From Galbibacter sp048266365 (lineage in GTDB: Bacteria; Bacteroidota; Bacteroidia; Flavobacteriales; Flavobacteriaceae), in contig NZ_JBLWZP010000012.1 in the NCBI RefSeq assembly GCF_048266365.1, positions 1 to 64,000 of the forward strand: 64,000 bases of DNA, written 5' to 3'. A program made the translations under genes and the position numbers. Positions 23,927 through 31,110 of the stretch are shown here, piece after piece; within the stretch, counting starts at the first letter, position 1, and every line of letters begins with the position of its first letter. The notes under the pieces were generated by a model, which did no database searches, had not been told where the DNA came from, and saw only the letters and a program-made list of their open reading frames with translations.

Positions 23927-26746
23927 ATGAAGTACAATTTCAATACAATTGAAGCCAAATGGCAAAAATATTGGGCGGAAAACGGCACCTTTAAAGCAGA
24001 TAATTCAAGCGATAAACCTAAATACTATGTGCTTGACATGTTTCCTTATCCTTCGGGAGCCGGCCTTCATGTTGGGCATCCATTAGGATATATTGCCAGT
24101 GATATTTATGCACGATACAAAAGGCATAAGGGGTTCAATGTACTTCACCCTATGGGCTATGATAGTTTTGGATTGCCTGCAGAACAATACGCAATTCAAA
24201 CCGGACAACATCCTGCAATTACGACTCGTACAAATATAAACAGGTATCGTGAACAATTGGATAAAATTGGTTTTTCGTTTGATTGGAGTCGAGAAGTAAG
24301 AACTTCTGATCCACAGTATTACAAATGGACACAATGGATTTTCACTGAGTTATTTAATTCCTGGTATAATATAGAAGCTGATAGGGCCGAAAAAATAGAG
24401 GTCTTAATTTCTAAGTTTAAGGAGTCCGGAACTGTTAATGTAAGCGCCGTTTGTGATGATGATGCCATATCCTTTAGCGCTGACCAGTGGAATGGTTTTA
24501 CGCAGCAAGAACAAGAACAAATATTATTACAATACAGATTGACTTATTTGGCAGAAACTGAAGTGAACTGGTGCGCAGCACTAGGAACAGTTTTGGCAAA
24601 TGATGAGATTGTAAACGGAGTTTCAGAACGAGGAGGTCATCCTGTGGTTCGTAAAAAGATGATGCAATGGAGTATGAGAATCTCTGCATATGCAGATCGA
24701 TTACTTCAAGGTTTAGATCAATTGGATTGGCCTGAACCATTAAAAGAGATTCAGCGAAACTGGATTGGAAAATCGGTAGGGGCTCAGGTTAAATTTAATG
24801 TGCTTTCATCGGATGTCGATGCGTATATCGAAGTTTTCACCACCAGACCTGATACGATTTTTGGAGTGTCATTTATGACCTTGGCTCCAGAGCATACTTT
24901 GGTAGATAAAATAACAACGGCGGAGCAAAAGCAAGTCGTACAAGACTACGTTAAAGCCACCTCAAAACGCAGTGAGCGTGAGCGTATGGCAGATGTCAAA
25001 AATATCAGTGGTGTCTTCACCGGTGCCTATGCAGAACACCCTTTTACTAAGAAACCGGTGCCAATCTGGATCGGAGACTATGTGCTTGCAGGTTATGGTA
25101 CAGGGGCTGTTATGGCGGTACCTTGTGGTGATAGCCGCGACTATGATTTTGCCAAACATTTTGATTTAGATATTCCCAACATTTTTGAAGGGGTTGATAT
25201 AAGCGAGCAGGCTTATTCGAGCAAAGACAATTGTAAGATGGCCAATAGTGATTTTTTAAATGGTTTGGATTACAAAGAAGCCACAACCAAAGTGATAGCA
25301 GCTCTTGAGGAGCTCAATCAGGGTTATGGAAAAATAAATTTCAGACTTAGAGATGCTGTGTTCTCAAGACAACGGTATTGGGGAGAACCATTTCCGGTGT
25401 ATTATGTGAATGGACTACCTAAAATGATTGAAAAGCAGCACCTACCTATAGAACTGCCGGAGGTCGAAAAGTACTTGCCAACCGAAACAGGTGAGCCTCC
25501 TTTAGGAAATGCCAACGCTTGGGCATGGGATATCCAAAATAATAAAGTAGTAAGCAATGCTAAAATCGATCAACAATCGATATTCCCATTAGAGCTGAAT
25601 ACAATGCCCGGTTGGGCAGGAAGTTCTTGGTACTTCAACCGTTATATGGACTCTGATAATTCAAATGAATTTGCATCAGAAGGTGCTTTGAATTACTGGA
25701 AAGATGTTGATTTGTACATCGGCGGAAGTGAACATGCTACCGGACATTTGTTATATGCCAGATTTTGGCAGAAATTTTTGTTTGACAGCGGAAGATTGGC
25801 TGTAGATGAATTTGCTAAAAAGCTCATCAATCAGGGGATGATCCTTGGAACAAGTGCTTTTGTGTATCGGTTGGAAGGAGAAAACACCTATGTTTCAAAA
25901 AATCTAATTTCCGAAAAATCGGTGACACCTATACACGTAGATGTTTCCATTGTAAATACTTCCGATGAATTGGATTTGGATGCTTTCAGAAGCTGGATGC
26001 CGGAATTTAAAGACGCTGAATTTATCTTGGAAGAAGGAAAATATATTGTGGGTAGAGAGGTGGAAAAAATGTCCAAATCCAAATACAATGTTGTAAACCC
26101 TGATGATATCTGTGAAAACTACGGTGCAGATACACTGAGGATGTATGAAATGTTCTTGGGTCCGATTGAGCAAGCAAAACCTTGGAATACTGCTGGGATA
26201 ACCGGAGTTCATGGTTTTTTGAAAAAACTGTGGAAATTGTATTTCGACGATAATGGTGTTCGGGTTACAGATCAACAGGCTTCAGCAGAAAGTTTAAAAA
26301 CATTGCATAAGACCATCAGAAAAGTAGAAGAGGATATTGAGAATTTTTCATTTAATACCAGTGTCTCAACTTTTATGATATGTGTCAATGAATTAAGCGC
26401 GCAAAAATGTAGTAGTAGATCTGTTCTAGAGCAGTTGGCGGTACTGATATCACCATACGCACCTCATATTGCAGAGGAAATATGGTCTGCACTTGGTAAT
26501 AAGGAATCTGTATCCACTGCGGCATTCCCAGTCTTTAACGAAGCATATTTGGTGGAAAGTACTAAGACTTATCCAATTTCTTTCAATGGAAAAATGAGGT
26601 TTACCCTGGACCTTCCAATGGACTTGAGTAAGGATGAAATTGAGAAAGTTGTCATGGAGCATGAGAAGACCAAGGCACAATTAGAAGGGAGAACGCCTAA
26701 GAAAGTGATTATAGTACCGGGAAAGATTGTTAATATCGTGGGTTAA
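23927..26746 (+). CDS. leuS: Leucyl-tRNA synthetase
   Basis: A 939-residue class I aminoacyl-tRNA synthetase that charges tRNA-Leu with leucine in the cytoplasm. The HIGH-type motif is LHVGHPLGY (about residues 47-55) in the start block FPYPSGAGLHVGHP. The editing (CP1) domain is recognisable by VEVFTTRPDT-like IEVFTTRPDTIFG and later GTGAVMAVPCGDSRDYDFA. The KMSKS motif is residues 714-718 (VEKMSKSKYN). The anticodon-binding and C-terminal domains follow (FLKKLWKLYF, ISPYAPHIAEEIW). Length is somewhat above that of many bacterial LeuRS because of inserts in the region after the HIGH block and before KMSKS. It is a single gene followed by its own terminator at 26800-26829. Confidence 0.98.
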   Translation: MKYNFNTIEAKWQKYWAENGTFKADNSSDKPKYYVLDMFPYPSGAGLHVGHPLGYIASDIYARYKRHKGFNVLHPMGYDSFGLPAEQYAIQTGQHPAITTRTNINRYREQLDKIGFSFDWSREVRTSDPQYYKWTQWIFTELFNSWYNIEADRAEKIEVLISKFKESGTVNVSAVCDDDAISFSADQWNGFTQQEQEQILLQYRLTYLAETEVNWCAALGTVLANDEIVNGVSERGGHPVVRKKMMQWSMRISAYADRLLQGLDQLDWPEPLKEIQRNWIGKSVGAQVKFNVLSSDVDAYIEVFTTRPDTIFGVSFMTLAPEHTLVDKITTAEQKQVVQDYVKATSKRSERERMADVKNISGVFTGAYAEHPFTKKPVPIWIGDYVLAGYGTGAVMAVPCGDSRDYDFAKHFDLDIPNIFEGVDISEQAYSSKDNCKMANSDFLNGLDYKEATTKVIAALEELNQGYGKINFRLRDAVFSRQRYWGEPFPVYYVNGLPKMIEKQHLPIELPEVEKYLPTETGEPPLGNANAWAWDIQNNKVVSNAKIDQQSIFPLELNTMPGWAGSSWYFNRYMDSDNSNEFASEGALNYWKDVDLYIGGSEHATGHLLYARFWQKFLFDSGRLAVDEFAKKLINQGMILGTSAFVYRLEGENTYVSKNLISEKSVTPIHVDVSIVNTSDELDLDAFRSWMPEFKDAEFILEEGKYIVGREVEKMSKSKYNVVNPDDICENYGADTLRMYEMFLGPIEQAKPWNTAGITGVHGFLKKLWKLYFDDNGVRVTDQQASAESLKTLHKTIRKVEEDIENFSFNTSVSTFMICVNELSAQKCSSRSVLEQLAVLISPYAPHIAEEIWSALGNKESVSTAAFPVFNEAYLVESTKTYPISFNGKMRFTLDLPMDLSKDEIEKVVMEHEKTKAQLEGRTPKKVIIVPGKIVNIVG

Positions 26747-26779
26747 TCACGGTACAACTAACTGCAAAGAATCATATAC

Positions 26780-26829
26780 TGACGTAACGTCATAGTGTTA
26801 AAACCTCGCTAATATTGGCGAGGTTTTTG
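26780..26829 (+). terminator. leuS terminator preceded by a 13-base palindrome
   Basis: AAACCTCGC (26801-26809) pairs with GCGAGGTTT (26818-26826) and ends in TTTTT. Just upstream TGACGTAACGTCA (26780-26792) is a perfect inverted repeat around one A; its role is unknown. Confidence 0.8.
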
Positions 26830-26867
26830 TATATTTAGTTGTAGATTTACTTTTAAAAAGAAAGCAA

Positions 26868-27560
26868 ATGGGAATAGGTTATTGGATTATAATAGGAGGA
26901 ATAGCGCTAATCAGTATGTTGGTGAGTTCCAAATTAAAGAACAAGTTTAAGTATTATTCTAAGGTTCATCTTAGAAATGGTATGAGTGGTGCGGAGATCG
27001 CAAGAAAGATGCTTGATGATAATGGAATCTTCGATGTGCAGGTTATTTCAACGCCTGGAATGTTGACAGATCACTACAATCCTGTTAAGAAAACTGTTAA
27101 TTTAAGTGAAGGGGTTTACAACCAAAGAAATGCTGCCGCTGCTGCTGTTGCTGCTCATGAATGCGGACACGCCGTACAGCATGCAAAAGGGTATGAATGG
27201 TTACAGATGCGTTCCAAATTGGTTCCGGTCGTAAGTGTTGCTTCTGGAATGTCAGTTTGGGTGATTTTCGGTGGCTTAGTATTGGGTGCTACCACGCAAT
27301 TTGGATTCGCGGTTGCCGTAATTGGACTTATTATGTTCGCATTTGGAACGCTGTTTAGTTTTATAACACTTCCAGTAGAATACGATGCAAGTAATAGAGC
27401 CTTGGCATGGTTGAAAACTAAAAATATAGTGAGCCCGGAAGAATATAAGGGAGCAGAAGACTCTTTGAAGTGGGCAGCAAGAACTTATGTCGTAGCTGCC
27501 ATTGGTTCATTAGCGACACTGTTGTATTTCGCAATGCAAGTCTTCGGTGGAAGAGACTAA
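26868..27560 (+). CDS. Membrane zinc metallopeptidase, YugP/Zn_peptidase_2 type
   Basis: A 230-residue integral membrane protein. The zinc-binding motif HECGH is at residues 97-101 (VAAHECGHAVQHAKGY), with the probable third ligand Glu in LPVEYDASNRA (about residue 169). Membrane segments: N-terminal (about 3-20), two in the middle (about 120-165) and one at the C-terminus (about 207-226). The family is present in many bacteria; physiological substrates are poorly known. It converges with hemW with only 3 bases between the stop codons and no terminator hairpin. Confidence 0.9.
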   Translation: MGIGYWIIIGGIALISMLVSSKLKNKFKYYSKVHLRNGMSGAEIARKMLDDNGIFDVQVISTPGMLTDHYNPVKKTVNLSEGVYNQRNAAAAAVAAHECGHAVQHAKGYEWLQMRSKLVPVVSVASGMSVWVIFGGLVLGATTQFGFAVAVIGLIMFAFGTLFSFITLPVEYDASNRALAWLKTKNIVSPEEYKGAEDSLKWAARTYVVAAIGSLATLLYFAMQVFGGRD

Positions 27561-27563
27561 AAC

Positions 27564-28694
27564 TTAATCAACAAAAAATAAATCTGAGGCAATTCCATCG
27601 GTTAAAAATTTACCCTTTGGAGTTGCTTTTATGATTTTAGACTCCTTGTCTTGGCTGAGTAAACCATTCTCAGTATATTTTTTTGCCTGCGATATTAGGT
27701 AATTATGATACAACTCTCCATACTCATTTTCAACCATGGTTAGCGAGACTCCCCACATGGTACGTAACCCTGTCATAATCGTTTCATTATAACGATCGGT
27801 GATGGAAAGTGTTTCTACTTCCGATGGAATCTTATCCATCTCAAGTGACTTCAAGTAGATGGTGTTGTTGTTGATGTTCCAACTTCTGTTTTTACCATCA
27901 TAACTATGGGCCGATGGTCCAATGCCTAAATATTTTTTCCCCAGCCAATAGGCCGTGTTGTTTTTGGAAAAATAACCAGGTTTTCCAAAATTAGATAACT
28001 CGTAGTGGATGTATCCTTTGGAGGTCAATTCCTGCATTAAAATTTCAAAATGTGCCGCAGCTACTGCATCGTCTACATTGGGCACTTGTCCGGATCTTAT
28101 TCTTGAGGCTAAGGCAGTTTTAGGTTCAATCGTCAAGGCATAACTTGATATGTGTGGTATGTTAAAGTCAAGAACCCTTTGTATGTTTTTGCGCCAACGT
28201 TCATCAGTCATATGTTGAACGCCGTAGATTAAATCTATGGAAATGTTGTCGAAATGCCTGGTGGCTATTTCTAAGCAATGTAAACTTTCTTCTGCGCTAT
28301 GTGCTCGGTTCATGAGCTTTAAATCTTGATTATCAAATGACTGTATTCCAATGCTTAATCGGTTAATGCCAATATTTTTTAAAGCAATGATTTTTGTTTC
28401 ATCAAGATCGTCTGGATTTGCTTCTAATGTTATTTCAGGCGAAGGGTTTACTGGATAATTCTCATAAATCAACTTGATCAAAAAATCAATCTGCCGGGCT
28501 GGTAAAAGACTTGGAGTCCCACCACCAAAATATATGGTATCTATGGACTCATCAAAGGTGTTTTTTCGGAGTAACAGTTCTTTAGCGAGAGCATCCACTA
28601 AGGAATCTTTCTTTTTCAGAGAAGTCGAAAAGTGAAAGTCACAATATGAACACGCCTGTTTACAAAAAGGGATATGAATGTATATTCCTGCCAT
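27564..28694 (-). CDS. hemW: Radical SAM heme chaperone HemW
   Basis: A 376-residue radical SAM protein. The Fe-S motif is CKQACSYC (Cys11, Cys15, Cys18) directly after the family start AGIYIHIPF, then YFGGGTPSLL (SAM-binding GGTP) and LEANPDDLD. The sequence lacks the extra N-terminal region of true coproporphyrinogen dehydrogenase HemN and matches HemW, which binds heme and inserts it into respiratory enzymes. The ATG at 28694 is preferred over a TTG at 28703 since it gives the usual N-terminus. It converges with the metallopeptidase gene. Confidence 0.93.
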   Translation of the reverse strand: MAGIYIHIPFCKQACSYCDFHFSTSLKKKDSLVDALAKELLLRKNTFDESIDTIYFGGGTPSLLPARQIDFLIKLIYENYPVNPSPEITLEANPDDLDETKIIALKNIGINRLSIGIQSFDNQDLKLMNRAHSAEESLHCLEIATRHFDNISIDLIYGVQHMTDERWRKNIQRVLDFNIPHISSYALTIEPKTALASRIRSGQVPNVDDAVAAAHFEILMQELTSKGYIHYELSNFGKPGYFSKNNTAYWLGKKYLGIGPSAHSYDGKNRSWNINNNTIYLKSLEMDKIPSEVETLSITDRYNETIMTGLRTMWGVSLTMVENEYGELYHNYLISQAKKYTENGLLSQDKESKIIKATPKGKFLTDGIASDLFFVD

Positions 28695-28899
28695 AGGAGG
28701 CAAAGGTAAGTGAAATTATGGGTTTCTTAGAACTATAACGCTTTGTCTTTATAGTGATATTGATCTGTTTGTGGGGTGTGGCAGGGAAAATGTCTGTAGA
28801 AAACTTTGTGTTTAAACTAATACGGTCAACAAGTGTAACATAGCCTAATATTTTAATACAAAAATTAAATTTTTTGAGTGATAAAGATTTGAAATAGTG

Positions 28900-28907
28900 T
28901 ATATTTG
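28900..28907 (+). promoter_or_regulatory. -7 promoter box of the rpsP operon
   Basis: TATATTTG fits TANNTTTG; a TTG at 28874-28876 is a possible -33 element. Transcription would start near 28914, leaving a leader of about 67 bases. Confidence 0.55.
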
Positions 28908-28921
28908 CACCCGCTTTGACC

Positions 28922-28967
28922 GTGGGGTTGAAGTTTAATAATTAATAACAGGGGTCGTGCACCCCAC
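28922..28967 (+). promoter_or_regulatory. rpsP leader with two competing pairings
   Basis: ACCCCAC (28961-28967) can pair with GTGGGGT at 28922-28928 (7 pairs, long loop), or its ACCCC can pair with GGGGT at 28951-28955 (5 pairs, CGTGC loop). The two are mutually exclusive. The leader lies 14-59 bases before the rpsP ATG, so it could control S16 synthesis. Confidence 0.45.
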
Positions 28968-28980
28968 TAATTAATGGATT

Positions 28981-29568
28981 ATGCCAGTAAAAATTAGATT
29001 ACAGAGACGTGGTAAAAAAGGTAAACCTTTTTATTGGGTCGTAGCAGCGGATTCTCGCTCAAAAAGAGATGGTAAATTTCTTGAGAAATTAGGAACTTAC
29101 AATCCAAACTCTAACCCAGCGCAAATTACCTTAGATGTTGACGGTTCAGTAAAATGGCTTCAAAATGGAGCTCAACCTACTGATACTGCAAAAAGAATCC
29201 TTTCTTATAAAGGAGCACTTTTGAAACATCACCTTTTAGGCGGTGTTGCTAAGGGAGCACTCACTGAAGATCAAGCAAACAAAAAGTTTGAAGATTGGTT
29301 GGAAGATAAAGAGCAAAAAGTTGAAGGTAAAAAAGGTGATTTAGCCAAAGCACAAGAGGAAGCGAAAGCAATAGCTCTTGCCGCTGAAAAAGAAGTCAAC
29401 GAAAAACGTAAAGCTGCTGCTGCTGAGGTAGAAGCAGAAGCTACAGCAGAAGAAGCAGAAGCAGAAGCTCCGGCTGAAGAAGCTGCAGAAGCTGCAGAAG
29501 AAGTTGCTGCTACTGAGGCTGAAGAAGCTCCAGCTGCAGATGGTGAAGAAAAAAACGCTGACGCTTAA
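28981..29568 (+). CDS. rpsP: 30S ribosomal protein S16 with long acidic tail
   Basis: A 195-residue S16, part of the small ribosomal subunit. The S16 domain is at residues 1-80 (PVKIRLQRRGKKGKPFYWVV, then DSRSKRDGKFLEKLGTYNP). Bacterial S16 is usually 80-90 residues; here about 100 residues follow. Residues 80-130 are helical and charged (KKFEDWLEDKEQKVEG), and the end is almost only Ala and Glu. Extended S16 is known in Bacteroidota. It is the first gene of the operon rpsP-rimM-(trmN6), the standard S16/RimM arrangement, preceded by a leader that can form alternative hairpins. Confidence 0.97.
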   Translation: MPVKIRLQRRGKKGKPFYWVVAADSRSKRDGKFLEKLGTYNPNSNPAQITLDVDGSVKWLQNGAQPTDTAKRILSYKGALLKHHLLGGVAKGALTEDQANKKFEDWLEDKEQKVEGKKGDLAKAQEEAKAIALAAEKEVNEKRKAAAAEVEAEATAEEAEAEAPAEEAAEAAEEVAATEAEEAPAADGEEKNADA

Positions 29569-29577
29569 TTAGTTTAA

Positions 29578-30102
29578 ATGAGAAAAGAAGATTGCTTCTA
29601 TCTCGGTAAAATAGTTAAAAAGTACGGCTTTAAGGGTGAATTGTTGGCCAAATTGGACACCGATGAACCTGAACTTTACAAAAATTTGGAATCAGTATTC
29701 ATCGCCATTGGCGATGATCTGGTTCCTTTTTTTATTGAAAAGTCCTCTCTACACAAATCGACACTTTTACGAATGCGTATAGAGGATGTCGATACGGAAG
29801 CTGAAGCTGATGCGCTTATAAAAAGCGAACTATTTCTCCCGCTAGATATGTTGCCCAAACTATCTGGAAATCAATTTTATTTCCATGAGATCATTGGATA
29901 TAAGATGATAGATGTAGAATTTGGAGAAGTCGGAGAAATCACCGCGGTGAATGATTCCACTGCCCAAGCGTTGTTTGAAGTACAAAGAGATGACAAGCAA
30001 ATCTTAATCCCTATGAACGATGAGTTTATGGTGCGATTAGATCGGACAAAAAAAGAAATTGTCGTCCAAACACCTGGTGGGCTTATAGAGCTATACCTGT
30101 AA
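29578..30102 (+). CDS. rimM: 16S rRNA processing protein RimM
   Basis: A 174-residue RimM, which binds ribosomal protein S19 and helps mature the 30S head. The N-terminal RimM domain starts KEDCFYLGKIVKKYGFKGE and the C-terminal PRC-barrel contains FYFHEIIGYKMIDVEFGEVG and LIPMNDEFMVRLD. It starts 9 bases after rpsP, so it is co-transcribed and perhaps coupled. Confidence 0.96.
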   Translation: MRKEDCFYLGKIVKKYGFKGELLAKLDTDEPELYKNLESVFIAIGDDLVPFFIEKSSLHKSTLLRMRIEDVDTEAEADALIKSELFLPLDMLPKLSGNQFYFHEIIGYKMIDVEFGEVGEITAVNDSTAQALFEVQRDDKQILIPMNDEFMVRLDRTKKEIVVQTPGGLIELYL

Positions 30103-30141
30103 ATTCTATACTGATAGAAGCTACCCCTAAAATCACAACTA

Positions 30142-30858
30142 ATGTCCAAAAAACCATTTCGTTTCAAAGCATTTGAAGTGCATCAAGATCTATGTGCAAT
30201 GAAAATTGGTACTGCTTCAGTCCTTCTCGGTGCGTGGGCAGATATTACTTCTAATCCTTACTCGATATTGGATATCGGAGCAGGAACCGGGATTTTAGGA
30301 CTAATGATGGGGCAGCGTACTTCTGCTGAACTCATTGATGGTATAGAAATTGAACCTGATGCTTTTGAACAATGTGTTGAAAATTTTGATAACTCTCCCT
30401 ATTTTGGACGATTGTTTTGCTTCCATACTGACCTTAATGAATTCGTAGAAGAGGTTGAAGACCAATATGACTTCATTATTTGTAATCCTCCTTTTTTTAG
30501 TGAAAACACGGCTTCTCCTGATCCAAAAAGAGATAGAGCTAGACGTGTAGCTTCCCTCCCTTTTGAAGAATTGGTGCTTGGAGTCTCTAAACTTTTAACT
30601 CCACAAGGGCAATTCAACACCATTATTCCTTATAAAGAACATCTTAATTTTATAGATTTGGCTGAAAACGTAGGTCTTTATCCTTCGCGTTTGACTTATG
30701 TTAAAGGCACTCCAGATAGAGAAACTAAGTTGGTCCTAATGGCATTTTCTTTTCATGAGGTTTCTGCAGTTTTTGACAAATTAGTTATAGAGCTCGAAAG
30801 GCATGTCTATACGGAAGAGTACATAAATCTTACCAAAGATTTTTACCTCGATATGTAG
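30142..30858 (+). CDS. trmN6: tRNA1(Val) (adenine37-N6)-methyltransferase-like protein
   Basis: A 238-residue SAM-dependent N6-adenine methyltransferase of the YfiC/TrmN6 group. SAM loop: LDIGAGTGILGLMM (about residues 43-56). Catalytic motif: ICNPPFF (about 113-119), the NPPY/F signature of N6-adenine methyltransferases. In E. coli the enzyme modifies A37 of tRNA1(Val). The start is FRFKAFEVHQDLCAMKIGTA, as in the family. The gene follows rimM by 39 bases and is followed by hairpins at 30891-30916 and 30978-31010. Target tRNA is assumed from the family. Confidence 0.88.
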   Translation: MSKKPFRFKAFEVHQDLCAMKIGTASVLLGAWADITSNPYSILDIGAGTGILGLMMGQRTSAELIDGIEIEPDAFEQCVENFDNSPYFGRLFCFHTDLNEFVEEVEDQYDFIICNPPFFSENTASPDPKRDRARRVASLPFEELVLGVSKLLTPQGQFNTIIPYKEHLNFIDLAENVGLYPSRLTYVKGTPDRETKLVLMAFSFHEVSAVFDKLVIELERHVYTEEYINLTKDFYLDM

Positions 30859-30890
30859 TGTAAATAACTGAAGTATATTGTTGTGAAAAA

Positions 30891-30916
30891 CGCAAAATAA
30901 TTCGATTTATTTTGTG
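30891..30916 (+). terminator. Hairpin after trmN6
   Basis: CAAAATAA (30893-30900) pairs perfectly with TTATTTTG (30907-30914), extended by two outer pairs. A T-run follows about 12 bases later. It is probably a weak terminator. Confidence 0.45.
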
Positions 30917-30977
30917 ATAGTCATGTTTTTTCGTAATATCGTAGTGAGTTTATTTCGTATTGTCATTAAAACTCAGC

Positions 30978-31010
30978 GTTGTTGGTGAGGAGCAACACTT
31001 TTTTTTCAAT
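30978..31010 (+). terminator. Intrinsic terminator before the PUL
   Basis: GTTGTT pairs with AGCAAC around a 7-base loop and is followed by a run of eight T. It isolates the rpsP operon from the susC promoter region. Confidence 0.6.
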
Positions 31011-31015
31011 GAAAT

Positions 31016-31031
31016 ACTAAATCGATTTAGT
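31016..31031. promoter_or_regulatory. LacI-type operator-like palindrome 1
   Basis: ACTAAATCGATTTAGT is a perfect 16-base palindrome with the central CG typical of LacI-family operators, about 80 bases before the susC ATG. Confidence 0.55.
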
Positions 31032-31063
31032 CCTAAATCTAATATACTACTGAACTAATTTGA

Positions 31064-31077
31064 TTAAAACGTTTTAG
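31064..31077. promoter_or_regulatory. LacI-type operator-like palindrome 2
   Basis: TAAAACGTTTTA (31065-31076) is a perfect palindrome with the same pattern TAAA-W-CG-W-TTTA as site 1 and lies 34 bases before susC. It may overlap the promoter. Confidence 0.55.
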
Positions 31078-31110
31078 TACAAATTTTTAATTTAATTACT
31101 AACTGCACTT

